From Leptospira ainlahdjerensis (lineage in GTDB: Bacteria > Spirochaetota > Leptospiria > Leptospirales > Leptospiraceae), in NCBI RefSeq assembly GCF_016919175.1, contig NZ_JAFFPU010000076.1, forward strand, positions 10,940-74,939: a DNA stretch of 64,000 nucleotides, in the 5' to 3' direction. How positions within the stretch are numbered: position 1 is the first letter of the stretch; each line of letters begins with the position of its first letter. The notes beneath the pieces were generated by a model, which was not told the DNA's origin, searched no databases, and saw nothing but the letters and a program-made list of their open reading frames with translations. The translations under genes and the position numbers were made by a program. Shown here piece after piece: positions 36,556-49,460 of this stretch.

Positions 36556-37653
36556 CTAACGTCTTTCAATGACCACCTTCGGTCCCGGATCCAACAACGC
36601 TTCCGGTGCATCCTTCCAAGAAGCGGTCAACGTTGTAACCTTACACGGACAGAAATGAGGATGTTCCGCTAAATGCAAGAGATCGTGCAGAGTAGGTTGA
36701 ACGTTCACTCTTCCCGTTTGAAACGTTACTCCCCTTCCATACATCTCCAATAGAGGAATGGAAGTTTTTCTTTTGTAATAGATTCCGACGCTAGTGCAGT
36801 GACCTCCGGGAAGAAGAGATCGGAGTGCAAATGCGAGTCCGTCTTCGTTCGCACTCGCGTCGACCGTGATCGGATATTGAACCGAAGGATCGGGATATTT
36901 TTCCGAGACGACCAGAGCACCGAAACTTTCGGCGATTTGGTTTCGCTGAGGGTCGTCGTCCACGTAGGTCACGGGTGAACCCATCGCACGAGCGATCATC
37001 ACGGAATACAGTCCGACACTCTTCGCGCCGCCTCCGACAACCAGAACGGAACTCCCCGGATTTTGTTTTAAGAACGGTCCGACCGTTCTGTAACCGTCCG
37101 GAATATTATCGCTCATACTCGCTGCGTCTGCAGGTGAAAGGGAACCGGGAAGCGGAATGAGCATATAATCCGCAAAAGGAACTCGAACCAAATCCGAAAA
37201 TGCTCCCCCCCATTGTTTTCCACCCAGATCGCCGAATCCATACATGGAACGAGGCGGAACGGATGCGCAGCTGTTCGTCAATCCCATCTTACAACGGGCA
37301 CATTTTCCGCAAGCGATCTGAAACGAGACGATGACTTGATCTCCCGGCTTTACGTTTTTAACCCGATCTCCTACAGTTTTGACTTTTGCGACGAACTCGT
37401 GACCGAACGGATAAGGGCCTCTGAACGGAGCCTTTCCTAAAGCGGTGTTTGAAATCAAACTGTATGCATGATTTCTAATAAAGTGAAGTAGCTTTCCTTT
37501 AAAGGGGGCTTCTCCGAGCAAAATCCCCAAATCCAAATCACATCTTGCGACCGCGATTGGTTCCACCAAAGCGTCTTCGTCCGATTCCAGACGAGGCTGC
37601 GGAACATCCCACCATTCCAACTTCCCAGGACGAAGGAACATAAGCTGTTGCAT
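36556..37653 (-). CDS. Zinc-type medium-chain alcohol dehydrogenase
   Basis: The start is set at the internal ATG (MQQLMFLRPG, 37653) because GGAGAG lies just upstream; the ATG four codons earlier has none. The catalytic domain has PYPFGHEFVAKVKTVGDRVK, with the His-Glu zinc ligands, and a four-Cys structural-zinc loop CGKCARCKMGLTNSC. The cofactor domain holds VLVVGGGAKSVGLYSVMIARAMG with acidic VTYVDDD, suggesting NAD(H). It oxidises or reduces alcohols/aldehydes; substrate unknown. The 366 residues match the family. An unusual operator pair (37665-37712) lies just upstream, so the gene is probably induced by a small molecule. Confidence 0.85.
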   Translation of the reverse strand: MQQLMFLRPGKLEWWDVPQPRLESDEDALVEPIAVARCDLDLGILLGEAPFKGKLLHFIRNHAYSLISNTALGKAPFRGPYPFGHEFVAKVKTVGDRVKNVKPGDQVIVSFQIACGKCARCKMGLTNSCASVPPRSMYGFGDLGGKQWGGAFSDLVRVPFADYMLIPLPGSLSPADAASMSDNIPDGYRTVGPFLKQNPGSSVLVVGGGAKSVGLYSVMIARAMGSPVTYVDDDPQRNQIAESFGALVVSEKYPDPSVQYPITVDASANEDGLAFALRSLLPGGHCTSVGIYYKRKTSIPLLEMYGRGVTFQTGRVNVQPTLHDLLHLAEHPHFCPCKVTTLTASWKDAPEALLDPGPKVVIERR

Positions 37654-37664
37654 AAAACTCTCCA

Positions 37665-37712
37665 TAGACCAACTGGTCTATTTTAAGAAAATAAAAACAG
37701 ACAACTCTGTCT
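37665..37712. promoter_or_regulatory. Tandem TetR-type operators before the dehydrogenase
   Basis: TAGACCA-AC-TGGTCTA (37665-37680) is a perfect palindrome. AGACA-ACTC-TGTCT (37699-37712) is a second, weaker one with the same AGAC...GTCTA frame. Centre spacing is 33 bp, about three helical turns. The first resembles the TAGACC...GGTCTA operators of TetR-family NemR/LmrA-type regulators, as I recall them. No TetR gene is adjacent, so the regulator is elsewhere. Confidence 0.6.
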
Positions 37713-38440
37713 ACTTTATTTTTCTGAAAAACCTCCTTAGAAGGGAAATTCGAACCGATCTTTCCAGACTCGCCTCTGAACCTGGCCTACAGATTGAATT
37801 GAATTTAAGAAGAATTTGTCGGAACTCCGACGGTTCTACCGTAAAAGTCGCGGCCCCACCCAAATTTTGGGTGGCGGGGCGGGTGGTGGAAAAAATCCGG
37901 AGGACTTTGCTATATCACAAAATTCTAATTTCGCAAGCACAAATCCCCATGTAGGAACTCCTAAAAACTCCTTCTTAGGACGATTCTTGCTCCCAAGCTC
38001 GCTTTCAACCTGCAAACTTGCGGGGTCAGGATTGCTGGTAGGATTTTTCCCACTCCAGTTCTCTTCTAACGTTTGGAAAAGATTTCGCTTACGGTCACGA
38101 AAGAAGTTTTTTACCAAAAAGGGTGAAGCGGAAAATGTGGGAACTCCTCATTTTGGATGACGGACGGATCGATCTCACAAAGTGAACCTTGTTGAAATCG
38201 ATGGACCACCTTTTCGAAAAATCCTCGAAATTTCTTTTTCATCTCCGGAAGAAAGGTCTCAAACGAGAATAAGAAAACCGCAAACGATCCGATTGGAAAA
38301 GAGAAAAAAATCGGCCGTCGCAACCGCTGAAAAGAATACGAACTCTTCTTTCGATTCCAAATCGATCCTTGATCGAAATCAAATCCCACACAAAAGTTTT
38401 TCCCGTTTTAAAGTTCGCTTCGGCTTCGAACCAGACTCGG
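37713..38440. other. Gene-less stretch with short repeats and GC-rich hairpins
   Basis: It contains three copies of the dispersed motif (GTCGGAACTCCGAC at 37819, GTAGGAACTCC at 37951, AATGTGGGAACTCC at 38134). It also has a GC-rich imperfect hairpin around 37852-37880 (CCCACCCAAA against TTTGGGTGG). Frames on both strands here translate the repeats and are not believed. I see no gene in it. Confidence 0.6.
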
Positions 38441-38490
38441 AAATAAAAAATCCCCTGGAGGTCCGACCGAAGCCCGATTCCAGAGGATTT
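38441..38490 (-). terminator. Terminator of the aldehyde dehydrogenase gene
   Basis: On the minus strand AAATCCTCTGGA pairs with TCCAGGGGATTT (one mismatch) around a 19-base loop, and is followed by a T-rich tract (plus-strand AAATAAAAAA). Confidence 0.7.
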
Positions 38491-38524
38491 CTTTGAAACA
38501 AAAGAAAAGTCGGATTCTAAATTC

Positions 38525-40006
<1,482 letters not shown>

Positions 40007-40024
40007 CGGAAGTAGCTCCTTCAA

Positions 40025-40623
40025 TCTATCTAGTTACAAAAGTATTCTTTAGGGAATAAGCCCGATCGGGCGGCCTCATTCTATCATCGGGGAAAGGGAA
40101 AGCAATTCTTTTTATCCGTCTTTTTCCATCGATTCATTCCTTTGAGACCGTTTGCCAAGGAAGAATCGTTCCGAAACGATTTATAAGAATCAGATGTTTC
40201 CTTCCTTATAAAAGCGTTCCTAAGCCGGAATCGAACCCTTGTAAGCGAGTTTGTGCTCTTTTTTTATACACGACACAAGAAACCGCAGACGATCCGATGC
40301 GTGACGGATTTTTCAAAAAAAGTCGCCTTCCTGCGCGTTAGGCGTTCATTCCCTATCCTTTTTCATGTTCAGAATCCGGTCGAACCGTATGGAAAGGGAA
40401 TTTCTCCGCGTCGAATTTTGCTAAAGCGAAAAGGATTCATTGATAAGAATTCGGTTTTTTTGTAATTCGGAATGCGACGGAATAAAGTTAAAAAACTAAA
40501 ACAAAGAAATCTTATAATTGTGATAAAAGTGAAATAGAATTAGGAAATATTTTTCCAAGAAATCAAGCGAAGAATTCTTGATGACTTGACAAGAAAAGAA
40601 GACGCCCGGAAGAATTAAAGAAT
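40025..40623. other. Gene-less stretch upstream of the HDOD gene
   Basis: About 600 bases lie between divergent genes. A loose AT-rich inverted repeat (TTTATAAG at about 40178 and CTTATAAA at about 40204) is present. A 70-codon frame at 40253-40465 has no ribosome site or recognisable sequence and is not called. It may hold promoters for both flanking genes. Confidence 0.4.
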
Positions 40624-42150
<1,527 letters not shown>

Positions 42151-42369
42151 TAAAAATTCTCGTCGATGGGCGACGTAACAAAATCGATTTTGATACGATT
42201 TTGCATTCATTCTTTTATTGATTAAAGGTTCGGAATTGGTCATTTAACGCGATTTTTTTCCATGTCGTTTTATACCTGTTCGCTTAACAAAATAAACATT
42301 TCGGTCTATTGTTGTTCTTCCTTACCCATGCGAGAATAAGACTCGTTGAGGCGAAAGTCGGAGGGACGT

Positions 42370-43656
42370 ATGAGAGGTTTTCCAAAAATAGCGGGTTTGA
42401 TTCTTACTGGGATTCTTCTTTTAGGATTCAATGCCTGCACGAACTCTCAGGATCCGAATCTTCTTTGGTTGTTGAGCGCGACTACTCCGAGCCCTTCTCC
42501 GGCACCGGACGGAGAACAACCGTTCAGCATCGTGATCAACGACGAAACCGCTCCTCTGGATTTTGTTTTCGATACAACCAAAACCGTAAACGTAAACATC
42601 CAAGTTTTGAGTCCGGAGTCTCCGATTTCCGGAAGTTTAGTTCAAATCTTTAATATCGACAACACGGCTCAAAAATCGGTCTTTCGGGCCGCAACCTCGG
42701 AAAACGGAGAAGTAAAAGGAAGTTTCACCGTCGACGAAGCGACTCGAAAGGTGGTTCTGAAAGTGGAAGCCTTCGGTCAACTCTACGAAGCCGAAATTGA
42801 AATTATAAATTCGTTCAGCATTACGCGCAAAATCACCGTGATCATCAAAGGAAATAATGTGATTCTTCCCGACAGCGACGGAGACGGAATCGTGGACCGA
42901 GACGATACCTATCCGAACGACCCGACCCGTGCGAGTACGTTTCGGTATCCGGCTAGCGGCTATTATACGATCTCCTACGAAGACTTGTTTCCCAATCAAG
43001 GAGACGCGGACTTTAACGATTACAACGTAAGGGTCGTTTTTGAAGAAGACTGGAACGCAAAAGGACAGGTTTCAAGAATCCGCGCCAAATATACTCACGT
43101 CGCCAAAGGTGCGGGATACAATCACACTTTGCATCTTACGATCCCGGGAGCGACCGTTTCGTCTTATTCCTTAACTCGTTACGCTTATGACGGAACCACG
43201 GTGGAAAATACTTTTTCCGCCGCGGATACGACGATCCAAGCCCTCGAAATTCTTCCAAAGTCCGGCCTTACGATTCCTTCTTCGAACACTTCCCGATCCA
43301 ACACAACTTTCAAGATCGGAAAGTCCGCCAGCTTAGAAGTCATTTTACAAAGTGCAATCAATCGGGTAACCTTGGGCGCGGCTCCTTACGATACGTTCAT
43401 CAAGGTCATCAATACGAACCAAGAGATTCACTTTCCGAGAAGATACTTTGATTCGAACGGAAAGGATCTTTATCTGGATTCCACCGGATTTCCATGGGCG
43501 CTTTTGATTCCCGGAAATTTTCTCTGGCCTTATGAAAGTACGGACATTCGAAAATCGTATCCGTCTTTTAAACCTTGGTATGAATCGATGGGAAATCTCA
43601 ACGCGGATTGGTATCTTTCCCCTGTCCTGTCCGAAGTTTTCCCTCCTTCCAACTGA
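42370..43656 (+). CDS. LruC-domain lipoprotein
   Basis: The start is ATG 42370 after CGGAGGGACGT. The signal peptide (GLILTGILLLGFNAC) has a lipobox with Cys at about residue 18. A Pro/Ser linker follows, then a Ca-binding-like DSDGDGIVDRDDTYPNDPTRAS segment (thrombospondin type 3-like), and the LruC/DUF4842 region: YYTISYEDLFPNQGDADFNDYNVRVVF, then the late FPWALLIPGNFLWPYESTDI and W-Y-L-S-P-V-x-S-E-V. Homologues include LruC, a Leptospira surface antigen recognised in uveitis. Exported lipoprotein; function unknown. A strong terminator follows. Confidence 0.85.
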   Translation: MRGFPKIAGLILTGILLLGFNACTNSQDPNLLWLLSATTPSPSPAPDGEQPFSIVINDETAPLDFVFDTTKTVNVNIQVLSPESPISGSLVQIFNIDNTAQKSVFRAATSENGEVKGSFTVDEATRKVVLKVEAFGQLYEAEIEIINSFSITRKITVIIKGNNVILPDSDGDGIVDRDDTYPNDPTRASTFRYPASGYYTISYEDLFPNQGDADFNDYNVRVVFEEDWNAKGQVSRIRAKYTHVAKGAGYNHTLHLTIPGATVSSYSLTRYAYDGTTVENTFSAADTTIQALEILPKSGLTIPSSNTSRSNTTFKIGKSASLEVILQSAINRVTLGAAPYDTFIKVINTNQEIHFPRRYFDSNGKDLYLDSTGFPWALLIPGNFLWPYESTDIRKSYPSFKPWYESMGNLNADWYLSPVLSEVFPPSN

Positions 43657-43666
43657 ACTCATTTTC

Positions 43667-43700
43667 CCCCGGGATTTTCTTTCCGGGGTTTCTTTTTTTC
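43667..43700 (+). terminator. Intrinsic terminator after the LruC-domain gene
   Basis: CCCCGG and CCGGGG flank GATTTTCTTT and are followed by TTTCTTTTTTTC. Confidence 0.8.
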
Positions 43701-43740
43701 TTTGCTTTCTTTCGATCGCGTGAGATGCTCTGAACCTCGT

Positions 43741-44795
<1,055 letters not shown>

Positions 44796-44799
<4 letters not shown>

Positions 44800-45464
44800 A
44801 ACCTCTAACTAAAATATTCTTAGTCGATGATCACGCCATTCTCAGAGAAGGGCTTAAGATGATTCTTTCCGGACAACCCGGATTGGAAATTTGCGGAGAA
44901 TCCGGAGACGCCGAAAAAGCTCTGGATCAAATCGGAAAGTTGAATCCTGATCTTGTCATCACGGATATTTCCATGCCGGGTTTAAGCGGAATTGACTTGG
45001 TGAAAAATCTAAGAAAACATTATCCGAACATTCGAACCATCATTCTCTCTCGTCATGATAACAAGGAATACGTTCAGAAATTACTCGAACTCGGGATCAA
45101 CGGGTACGTTCTCAAAGACGACGCCGGAAACGATCTCTTACGCGCGATCGAAGCCGTTCACAAAGGAGAAACGTATTTAAGTCCCGGAATCACTGCTCAT
45201 TTTCTTTCTGGTTTTGTGGGTTCCGGAAAACCGGGAGAAGACAACCAAGACGCGAAGAAGGCTTTTTCGGTTCTTTCGGATCGGGAAAGAGAAATTTTAA
45301 AATTGGTCGCGGAAGGCAACTCCAACGAATCGATCGGGAAAATTTTGAGAATTTCTCCCGCAACCGTAAAGGTCCACCGCGCGAACATCATGAAAAAATT
45401 AGACCTTCATAAAGTTGCGGATTTAGTAATGTATGCGATCCGCGCGGGTTTGATCGAGTCGTAG
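44796..45464 (+). CDS. NarL/LuxR-type response regulator
   Basis: The 222-residue product is a receiver domain (phospho-Asp at about 57 in DLVITDISMPGLSG; Lys in GYVLKDDAG) plus a C-terminal LuxR-type HTH at about 155-215 (LSDREREILKLVAEGNSNESIGKILRISPATVKVHRANIMKKL). It is the cognate partner of the kinase just upstream, with translational coupling. Target genes are unknown; it may control nearby genes. Normal length for the family. Confidence 0.95.
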
Positions 45465-45508
45465 AATGAAAACTTCGGAATCAAACATTCTCCTCCTTCC
45501 GTAAGAAT

Positions 45509-45946
45509 TCAATTCGTGGAGATTTGTCTCTTGTCTTTTTTCCTTTCCAAACGGGATCGAAATTTGGACCATTTCAAAATAAATCTTTCGTGTCTTCCCT
45601 TTGCGATGATATCGACTTCATCTCGAACCAGAACCGACCATTCGACCTTAGGACCTTGAACTTTTGAAATTTCGACCTCAACGGTAACTTTCATTCCGGG
45701 AGGAGTCGGCGCCTCGTGACTGATGTCGATATGAATTCCTAAACTACCCTCTTGTGGCCCGACCGTTTTTTCCAAATGCCGGATGCACGCGGCTTCGATC
45801 AATCCGACTAAAAAACCGGTCGCAAAAACCTCCGGCAGATACAAAGAATCTTCTTTTAGATCGGGAAAAATATAAGGAACTGTCTTCTCCAAGGGAACCA
45901 CATATTCGAATCCGAAACGTTCTCCCACCGATAAATTCTGTTTCAT
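45509..45946 (-). CDS. Hotdog-fold thioesterase (FlK-like)
   Basis: The 145-residue product shows the fluoroacetyl-CoA thioesterase-like hotdog pattern: FEYVVPLEKTVPYIFP at the start, LPEVFATGFLVGLIEAACIRHLEKTVGPQEGSLGIHIDISHEAPTPPG in the middle, where the catalytic Thr-Glu-His-like residues should lie (T/S near FATGFL, Glu in IEAAC, His in IDISHEA), and the ending VEWSVLVRDEVDIIAKGRHERFIL. It probably hydrolyses an acyl-CoA; the acyl group is unknown. GGAGGAGACG lies just before the ATG. A basic tail (RLERKKDKRQ) ends it. Convergent with the response regulator. Confidence 0.8.
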   Translation of the reverse strand: MKQNLSVGERFGFEYVVPLEKTVPYIFPDLKEDSLYLPEVFATGFLVGLIEAACIRHLEKTVGPQEGSLGIHIDISHEAPTPPGMKVTVEVEISKVQGPKVEWSVLVRDEVDIIAKGRHERFILKWSKFRSRLERKKDKRQISTN

Positions 45947-46089
45947 CGTCTCCTCCGGAAAGAAACCCTTTCAATCAACTTTGGAATTGTTTCTAAAACC
46001 TACAAATCGGCTCCAAGGATTCAAACAGAATTGTCTTTTCCCCGCAAATCTGAGATTTATCGTCATCGGATTTTGATATTTTTTTTAGA

Positions 46090-46563
46090 ATGGATAAGAA
46101 AAAGTTGATCCTTTGTTTTAAAAACAAATCTTATGAAAGCGAACCTTTTCTTCAAAAATTTCTTTGTCCCAATCAGGATTTCAAAATGAAAACTAAATCC
46201 GATATAAATCCGGATGAAATATTAAAGTATTATTCTTTTCTAATGTATTTACCCGAAAAAATCCTCAAAGAATTGGATCTAAGCGTGCTCAAAATTCCTT
46301 CGTCCGGACAAAGAGAAAAAATCCGAGAATTGGAGAAAAAAACCATGTCCTTTGTGGCTCTTTACAAAAAGAATTACGAACCGAAGGGAAAACATCTTTG
46401 TAAAACGATCCGATCCGCAGCACTGGATCCGGAAGCTTTGGAGTTGGTTTTTCAAATGGAAAAGAGAATCCAAAAGGAAAACGAAACGATCTTGGTCGCG
46501 TATCACAATCCGATTCTCTATTTCGATGAAGAACAAGCTTTGATCCGGATTTCGGATCCTTAA
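46090..46563 (+). CDS. Hypothetical protein
   Basis: This 157-residue soluble protein has no family I recognise. It is Lys/Glu-rich and helical in the middle (REKIRELEKKTMSFVALYKKNYEPKG), with possible strands at the ends (LILCFKNKSYESEP; ILVAYHNPILYFDEEQALIRI). The spacing of its short motif HNPILYFDEEQALIRI looks like a folded C-terminal hairpin. There is no signal peptide. The upstream gap to the thioesterase is 143 bases. It lies before the exosortase cassette on the same strand but has a 240-bp gap from it. Confidence 0.55.
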   Translation: MDKKKLILCFKNKSYESEPFLQKFLCPNQDFKMKTKSDINPDEILKYYSFLMYLPEKILKELDLSVLKIPSSGQREKIRELEKKTMSFVALYKKNYEPKGKHLCKTIRSAALDPEALELVFQMEKRIQKENETILVAYHNPILYFDEEQALIRISDP

Positions 46564-46803
46564 TTTTTGCTCCTTTTTCGGTTCCTCACTCCCCTCTTGG
46601 GTTCTCTTCTTCCGAAGTTATGAAAAAACGAAAGAATTACCGACTTCCTTTGTTAAAGAAAAGTATATCTTTTACGGGTTGTGATCCATTTTTTTTAAGT
46701 CAAGCACCTGAGTGCTCGATCCTGGACACTCAAACCGCAGACTTTCATCCGAACTTTTGATATATTCTTAGAGAGAAACCATAAGGAAGAATCGACAAAA
46801 ACA

Positions 46804-49434
46804 ATGAAAACTAAAATCCAAGAATACCTTCAAAGAAGTGTTCAAATTTTCAAGTGGAATGCCCCGGCCTGGCTTTGGTTTTTGGGTTTGTTCGCCTCCA
46901 CTATCGTGCTCGGATTCGTTTCCTACGGAATTCTCGAGTTTGTTTTTTCCATCAAAGGTGGTCACGGCGAGTTCTTCCTCTTTTTAGTCTTCGGGTTGAT
47001 TGCGATTCTATTTATTTCTTTTTTCTCCCTCATCCTCTACGTGATTTTCCCGAGCTACAAACAATTCTTGGTTTTCACTTTGTTACTTTCAGGGACTTGT
47101 TTCGCCGTAAACTCGTACGTCCTAAATCACGAAGTTTTTCCTCCTTTTACTGAGAGAACCGTTTGGTCTTTGTGGACCGCCTTTATCTTGTTAGCTGCTT
47201 CGATTTTTGTCGATCGAATTCCGAAGTTGATCCTTCCGTTCTTTCAACCGATCCTAATACTCGGCGCTTATCTGTCCTTGGCTTTTGTTTTGGTTTTAGC
47301 TCCTCTGATGGCTTTTAGTTGGGCTCTCGTTTGGATGGCGGGACTTGGGTTTCTTCCCTACGGTCCTTTGTTTGCGATGATCGCTTTCGGATATTCAAGT
47401 TTTATAATACATTCCAAACTAGACGAAGGGAAAAAGAAAATCTCCCTCGGTTTGATCCTTTTTTCCTGCATTTTTCTTTTAGGCTATTCTTCGTATTATT
47501 TCGTTCAATGGAACCACGCCGACGGAGTTCTCACCAAACCCGAAGCCCTTCAGGGTCATAATCGAATCGACGCGGATCTGCCGGAATGGATTCAAAAGGC
47601 GGGAAGATTACGCGTAAATCACGTGACCGAAATGGTCTTACAGCCCGACCGAAGATCTCAGATGGGAATGTTCGCTTCCCAGAGTCAGTTCGATCCGCTT
47701 GCCTATTTCGCTTCTCAAGGATTTCTTTCCTTGTTTCGCACCGAACAACAGCATAGAATCACTCCGGAAGACGCGGGAAGAATTTTACATCTACTCTTCG
47801 GAAGATCGCACGCTTATCTCGAACGATTGTGGAGAGGGAATTCATTGATCACGACCGACATAGATTCCCACGTTCAAGTTTATCCCGAACTTAGGGTTTC
47901 ATATACCGAAACTACGATTTCCATCTATAACGAAAATTCTTCTTCGGATCGTTCTTTTCTTCGTTTCGGTTCCTTATTCGCGACTCCGGAAGAGGCGATC
48001 TATACGATCACAGTTCCTCCAGGCAGCATCTGCACGAAACTATCGCTCTGGGTAAACGGAGAGGAACGCCCGGCGAGACTCACTTTCAAATCAACGGCGC
48101 GTAACGCGTATGAGACGATCGTTGGCGCTGAAAGAAGAGATCCGTCTTATGTGGAATGGTTGGATGGGAATCGACTTCGTCTTCGCGTTTTCCCGGTCAA
48201 CCCCGAAGACTATCGTATGGTAAGAATCGGAATCGTATCTCCTCTGAAATCCGACGGTAAAACCCTGACTTACGAACGGATTCGGTTGGAAGGACCCGTC
48301 TCCGACTTCGCGGATCAAAGGGTCAACGTCGATGTATTTACTTCCTCGCAAATGGATCTGGATTCTTCCGGAATTTCCCTCAAAGAAAAGGTGGTTTCGG
48401 ATTCCCAAGTGCGTCAATGGACGGGTAAAAGCGGTTTCTTAGGTTGGTCCTTTTCCTTTCCGGAAACTCCGGCAAAAGGAATCGTTTCCGCGGGAGGTAT
48501 GTCATACAACGTGTTTCCTGAACAACTCGAATCTTTTTCGTTTCAACCCGATGGAATGATCGTGGTTCTAAACGAGGCTCTTTCCCGTTCCGATTGGAAA
48601 AAATTAGTAAATAAATTATACGAGTTCAAAATCCCGGTTACGATTCTTACCAACGAATGGTTTCAGACAAAGGATTCCGAAAAAGCGATGCGGTATTTGG
48701 ATGAGTGTGAAATTCCGGCCTTCAATCTTTTTCCGTTGCACCTGAGTGAAATCGTATCCGCTCAAAAAATCGGCAAAAATCCGATCTGGATCGTCGCCGG
48801 AGAGAATCAGTCCATCCCTTTCGGAGAACTTCGCGGTTCGGACCGTTTTAAAAATATGCAGAGGAGTGCGGGGAATCGGAGCGTAATTCCGAAGATCGCG
48901 ATCGTCAACGGGAAAAAATCCGAGTACGTCGCGAGCCTTGTCGATCTGGATCAAATTCTTCCAGTCGCCGAAAACGAAAACGAATTGTTAGAGCTTCTCA
49001 AAAACGGAAAAATCTCGGTACCGATTCAAAAGGAAAAGACTGTCTCCCTTCCCTACGCAAAACTTACTCTCGAAAAATCTGACCAAACGGACGTTAAACA
49101 ACCCGGGGGAGATCTTCTGATCCGAATGTTGATACAGAGAAAAATAATGCGACAACTGGGAAAACGTTTCTTTGATCGGGATCTGGAAAATCAGGATCTC
49201 GTAGCGCTGGCGCGGGACGCGATGGTAGTATCACCCGTTTCCACGTTGATCGTTCTTGAAACCGAGGACGATTACAAACGATTCGGAATCAAATCGGAGC
49301 CTTCCGCGCTCGGACAGAGCAAACTCGAAGCGCCGGGCGCCGTTCCTGAACCCGGAGAATGGATCCTGATCCTCTGTGTCCTTTTCGGTGTGATCGTTTA
49401 TTTCAGATTTCAAAAAATACATTCCTTTTTTTGA
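46804..49434 (+). CDS. Multi-spanning protein with VIT-like domain and PEP-CTERM-type sorting signal
   Basis: The 876-residue protein has about seven membrane segments in residues 20-240 (WLWFLGLFASTIVLGFVSYGILEF onward), then an extracytoplasmic domain. Residues 350-480 resemble a VIT domain (YTITVPPGSICTKLSLWVNGEERPARLTF, then LDGNRLRLRVFPVNPEDYRMVRI). The C-terminus is VPEPGEW (848-850 is PEP), a hydrophobic segment (ILILCVLFGVIVYF), then basic residues: a PEP-CTERM-class sorting signal. The next gene is an exosortase, so this is its likely substrate. It resembles the MSEP-CTERM/exosortase K or VIT/exosortase N pairs; I cannot decide which. Confidence 0.75.
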   Translation: MKTKIQEYLQRSVQIFKWNAPAWLWFLGLFASTIVLGFVSYGILEFVFSIKGGHGEFFLFLVFGLIAILFISFFSLILYVIFPSYKQFLVFTLLLSGTCFAVNSYVLNHEVFPPFTERTVWSLWTAFILLAASIFVDRIPKLILPFFQPILILGAYLSLAFVLVLAPLMAFSWALVWMAGLGFLPYGPLFAMIAFGYSSFIIHSKLDEGKKKISLGLILFSCIFLLGYSSYYFVQWNHADGVLTKPEALQGHNRIDADLPEWIQKAGRLRVNHVTEMVLQPDRRSQMGMFASQSQFDPLAYFASQGFLSLFRTEQQHRITPEDAGRILHLLFGRSHAYLERLWRGNSLITTDIDSHVQVYPELRVSYTETTISIYNENSSSDRSFLRFGSLFATPEEAIYTITVPPGSICTKLSLWVNGEERPARLTFKSTARNAYETIVGAERRDPSYVEWLDGNRLRLRVFPVNPEDYRMVRIGIVSPLKSDGKTLTYERIRLEGPVSDFADQRVNVDVFTSSQMDLDSSGISLKEKVVSDSQVRQWTGKSGFLGWSFSFPETPAKGIVSAGGMSYNVFPEQLESFSFQPDGMIVVLNEALSRSDWKKLVNKLYEFKIPVTILTNEWFQTKDSEKAMRYLDECEIPAFNLFPLHLSEIVSAQKIGKNPIWIVAGENQSIPFGELRGSDRFKNMQRSAGNRSVIPKIAIVNGKKSEYVASLVDLDQILPVAENENELLELLKNGKISVPIQKEKTVSLPYAKLTLEKSDQTDVKQPGGDLLIRMLIQRKIMRQLGKRFFDRDLENQDLVALARDAMVVSPVSTLIVLETEDDYKRFGIKSEPSALGQSKLEAPGAVPEPGEWILILCVLFGVIVYFRFQKIHSFF

Positions 49435-49460
49435 ATATGATTTAAACGCCTAAGATTCTT

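Noticed and set aside
38111..38496. Overlapping frames on both strands in the gap before the aldehyde dehydrogenase
   Set aside because: They contain a copy of the dispersed motif and the aldehyde dehydrogenase terminator; neither has a family match or a ribosome site.
40222..40242. tRNA T-arm-like GGTTCGATTCC on the minus strand
   Set aside because: The flanking bases do not form a T stem, and no acceptor or anticodon arm is present.
40253..40465. A 70-codon plus-strand frame
   Set aside because: No ribosome site, no recognisable motif; likely promoter-region sequence.
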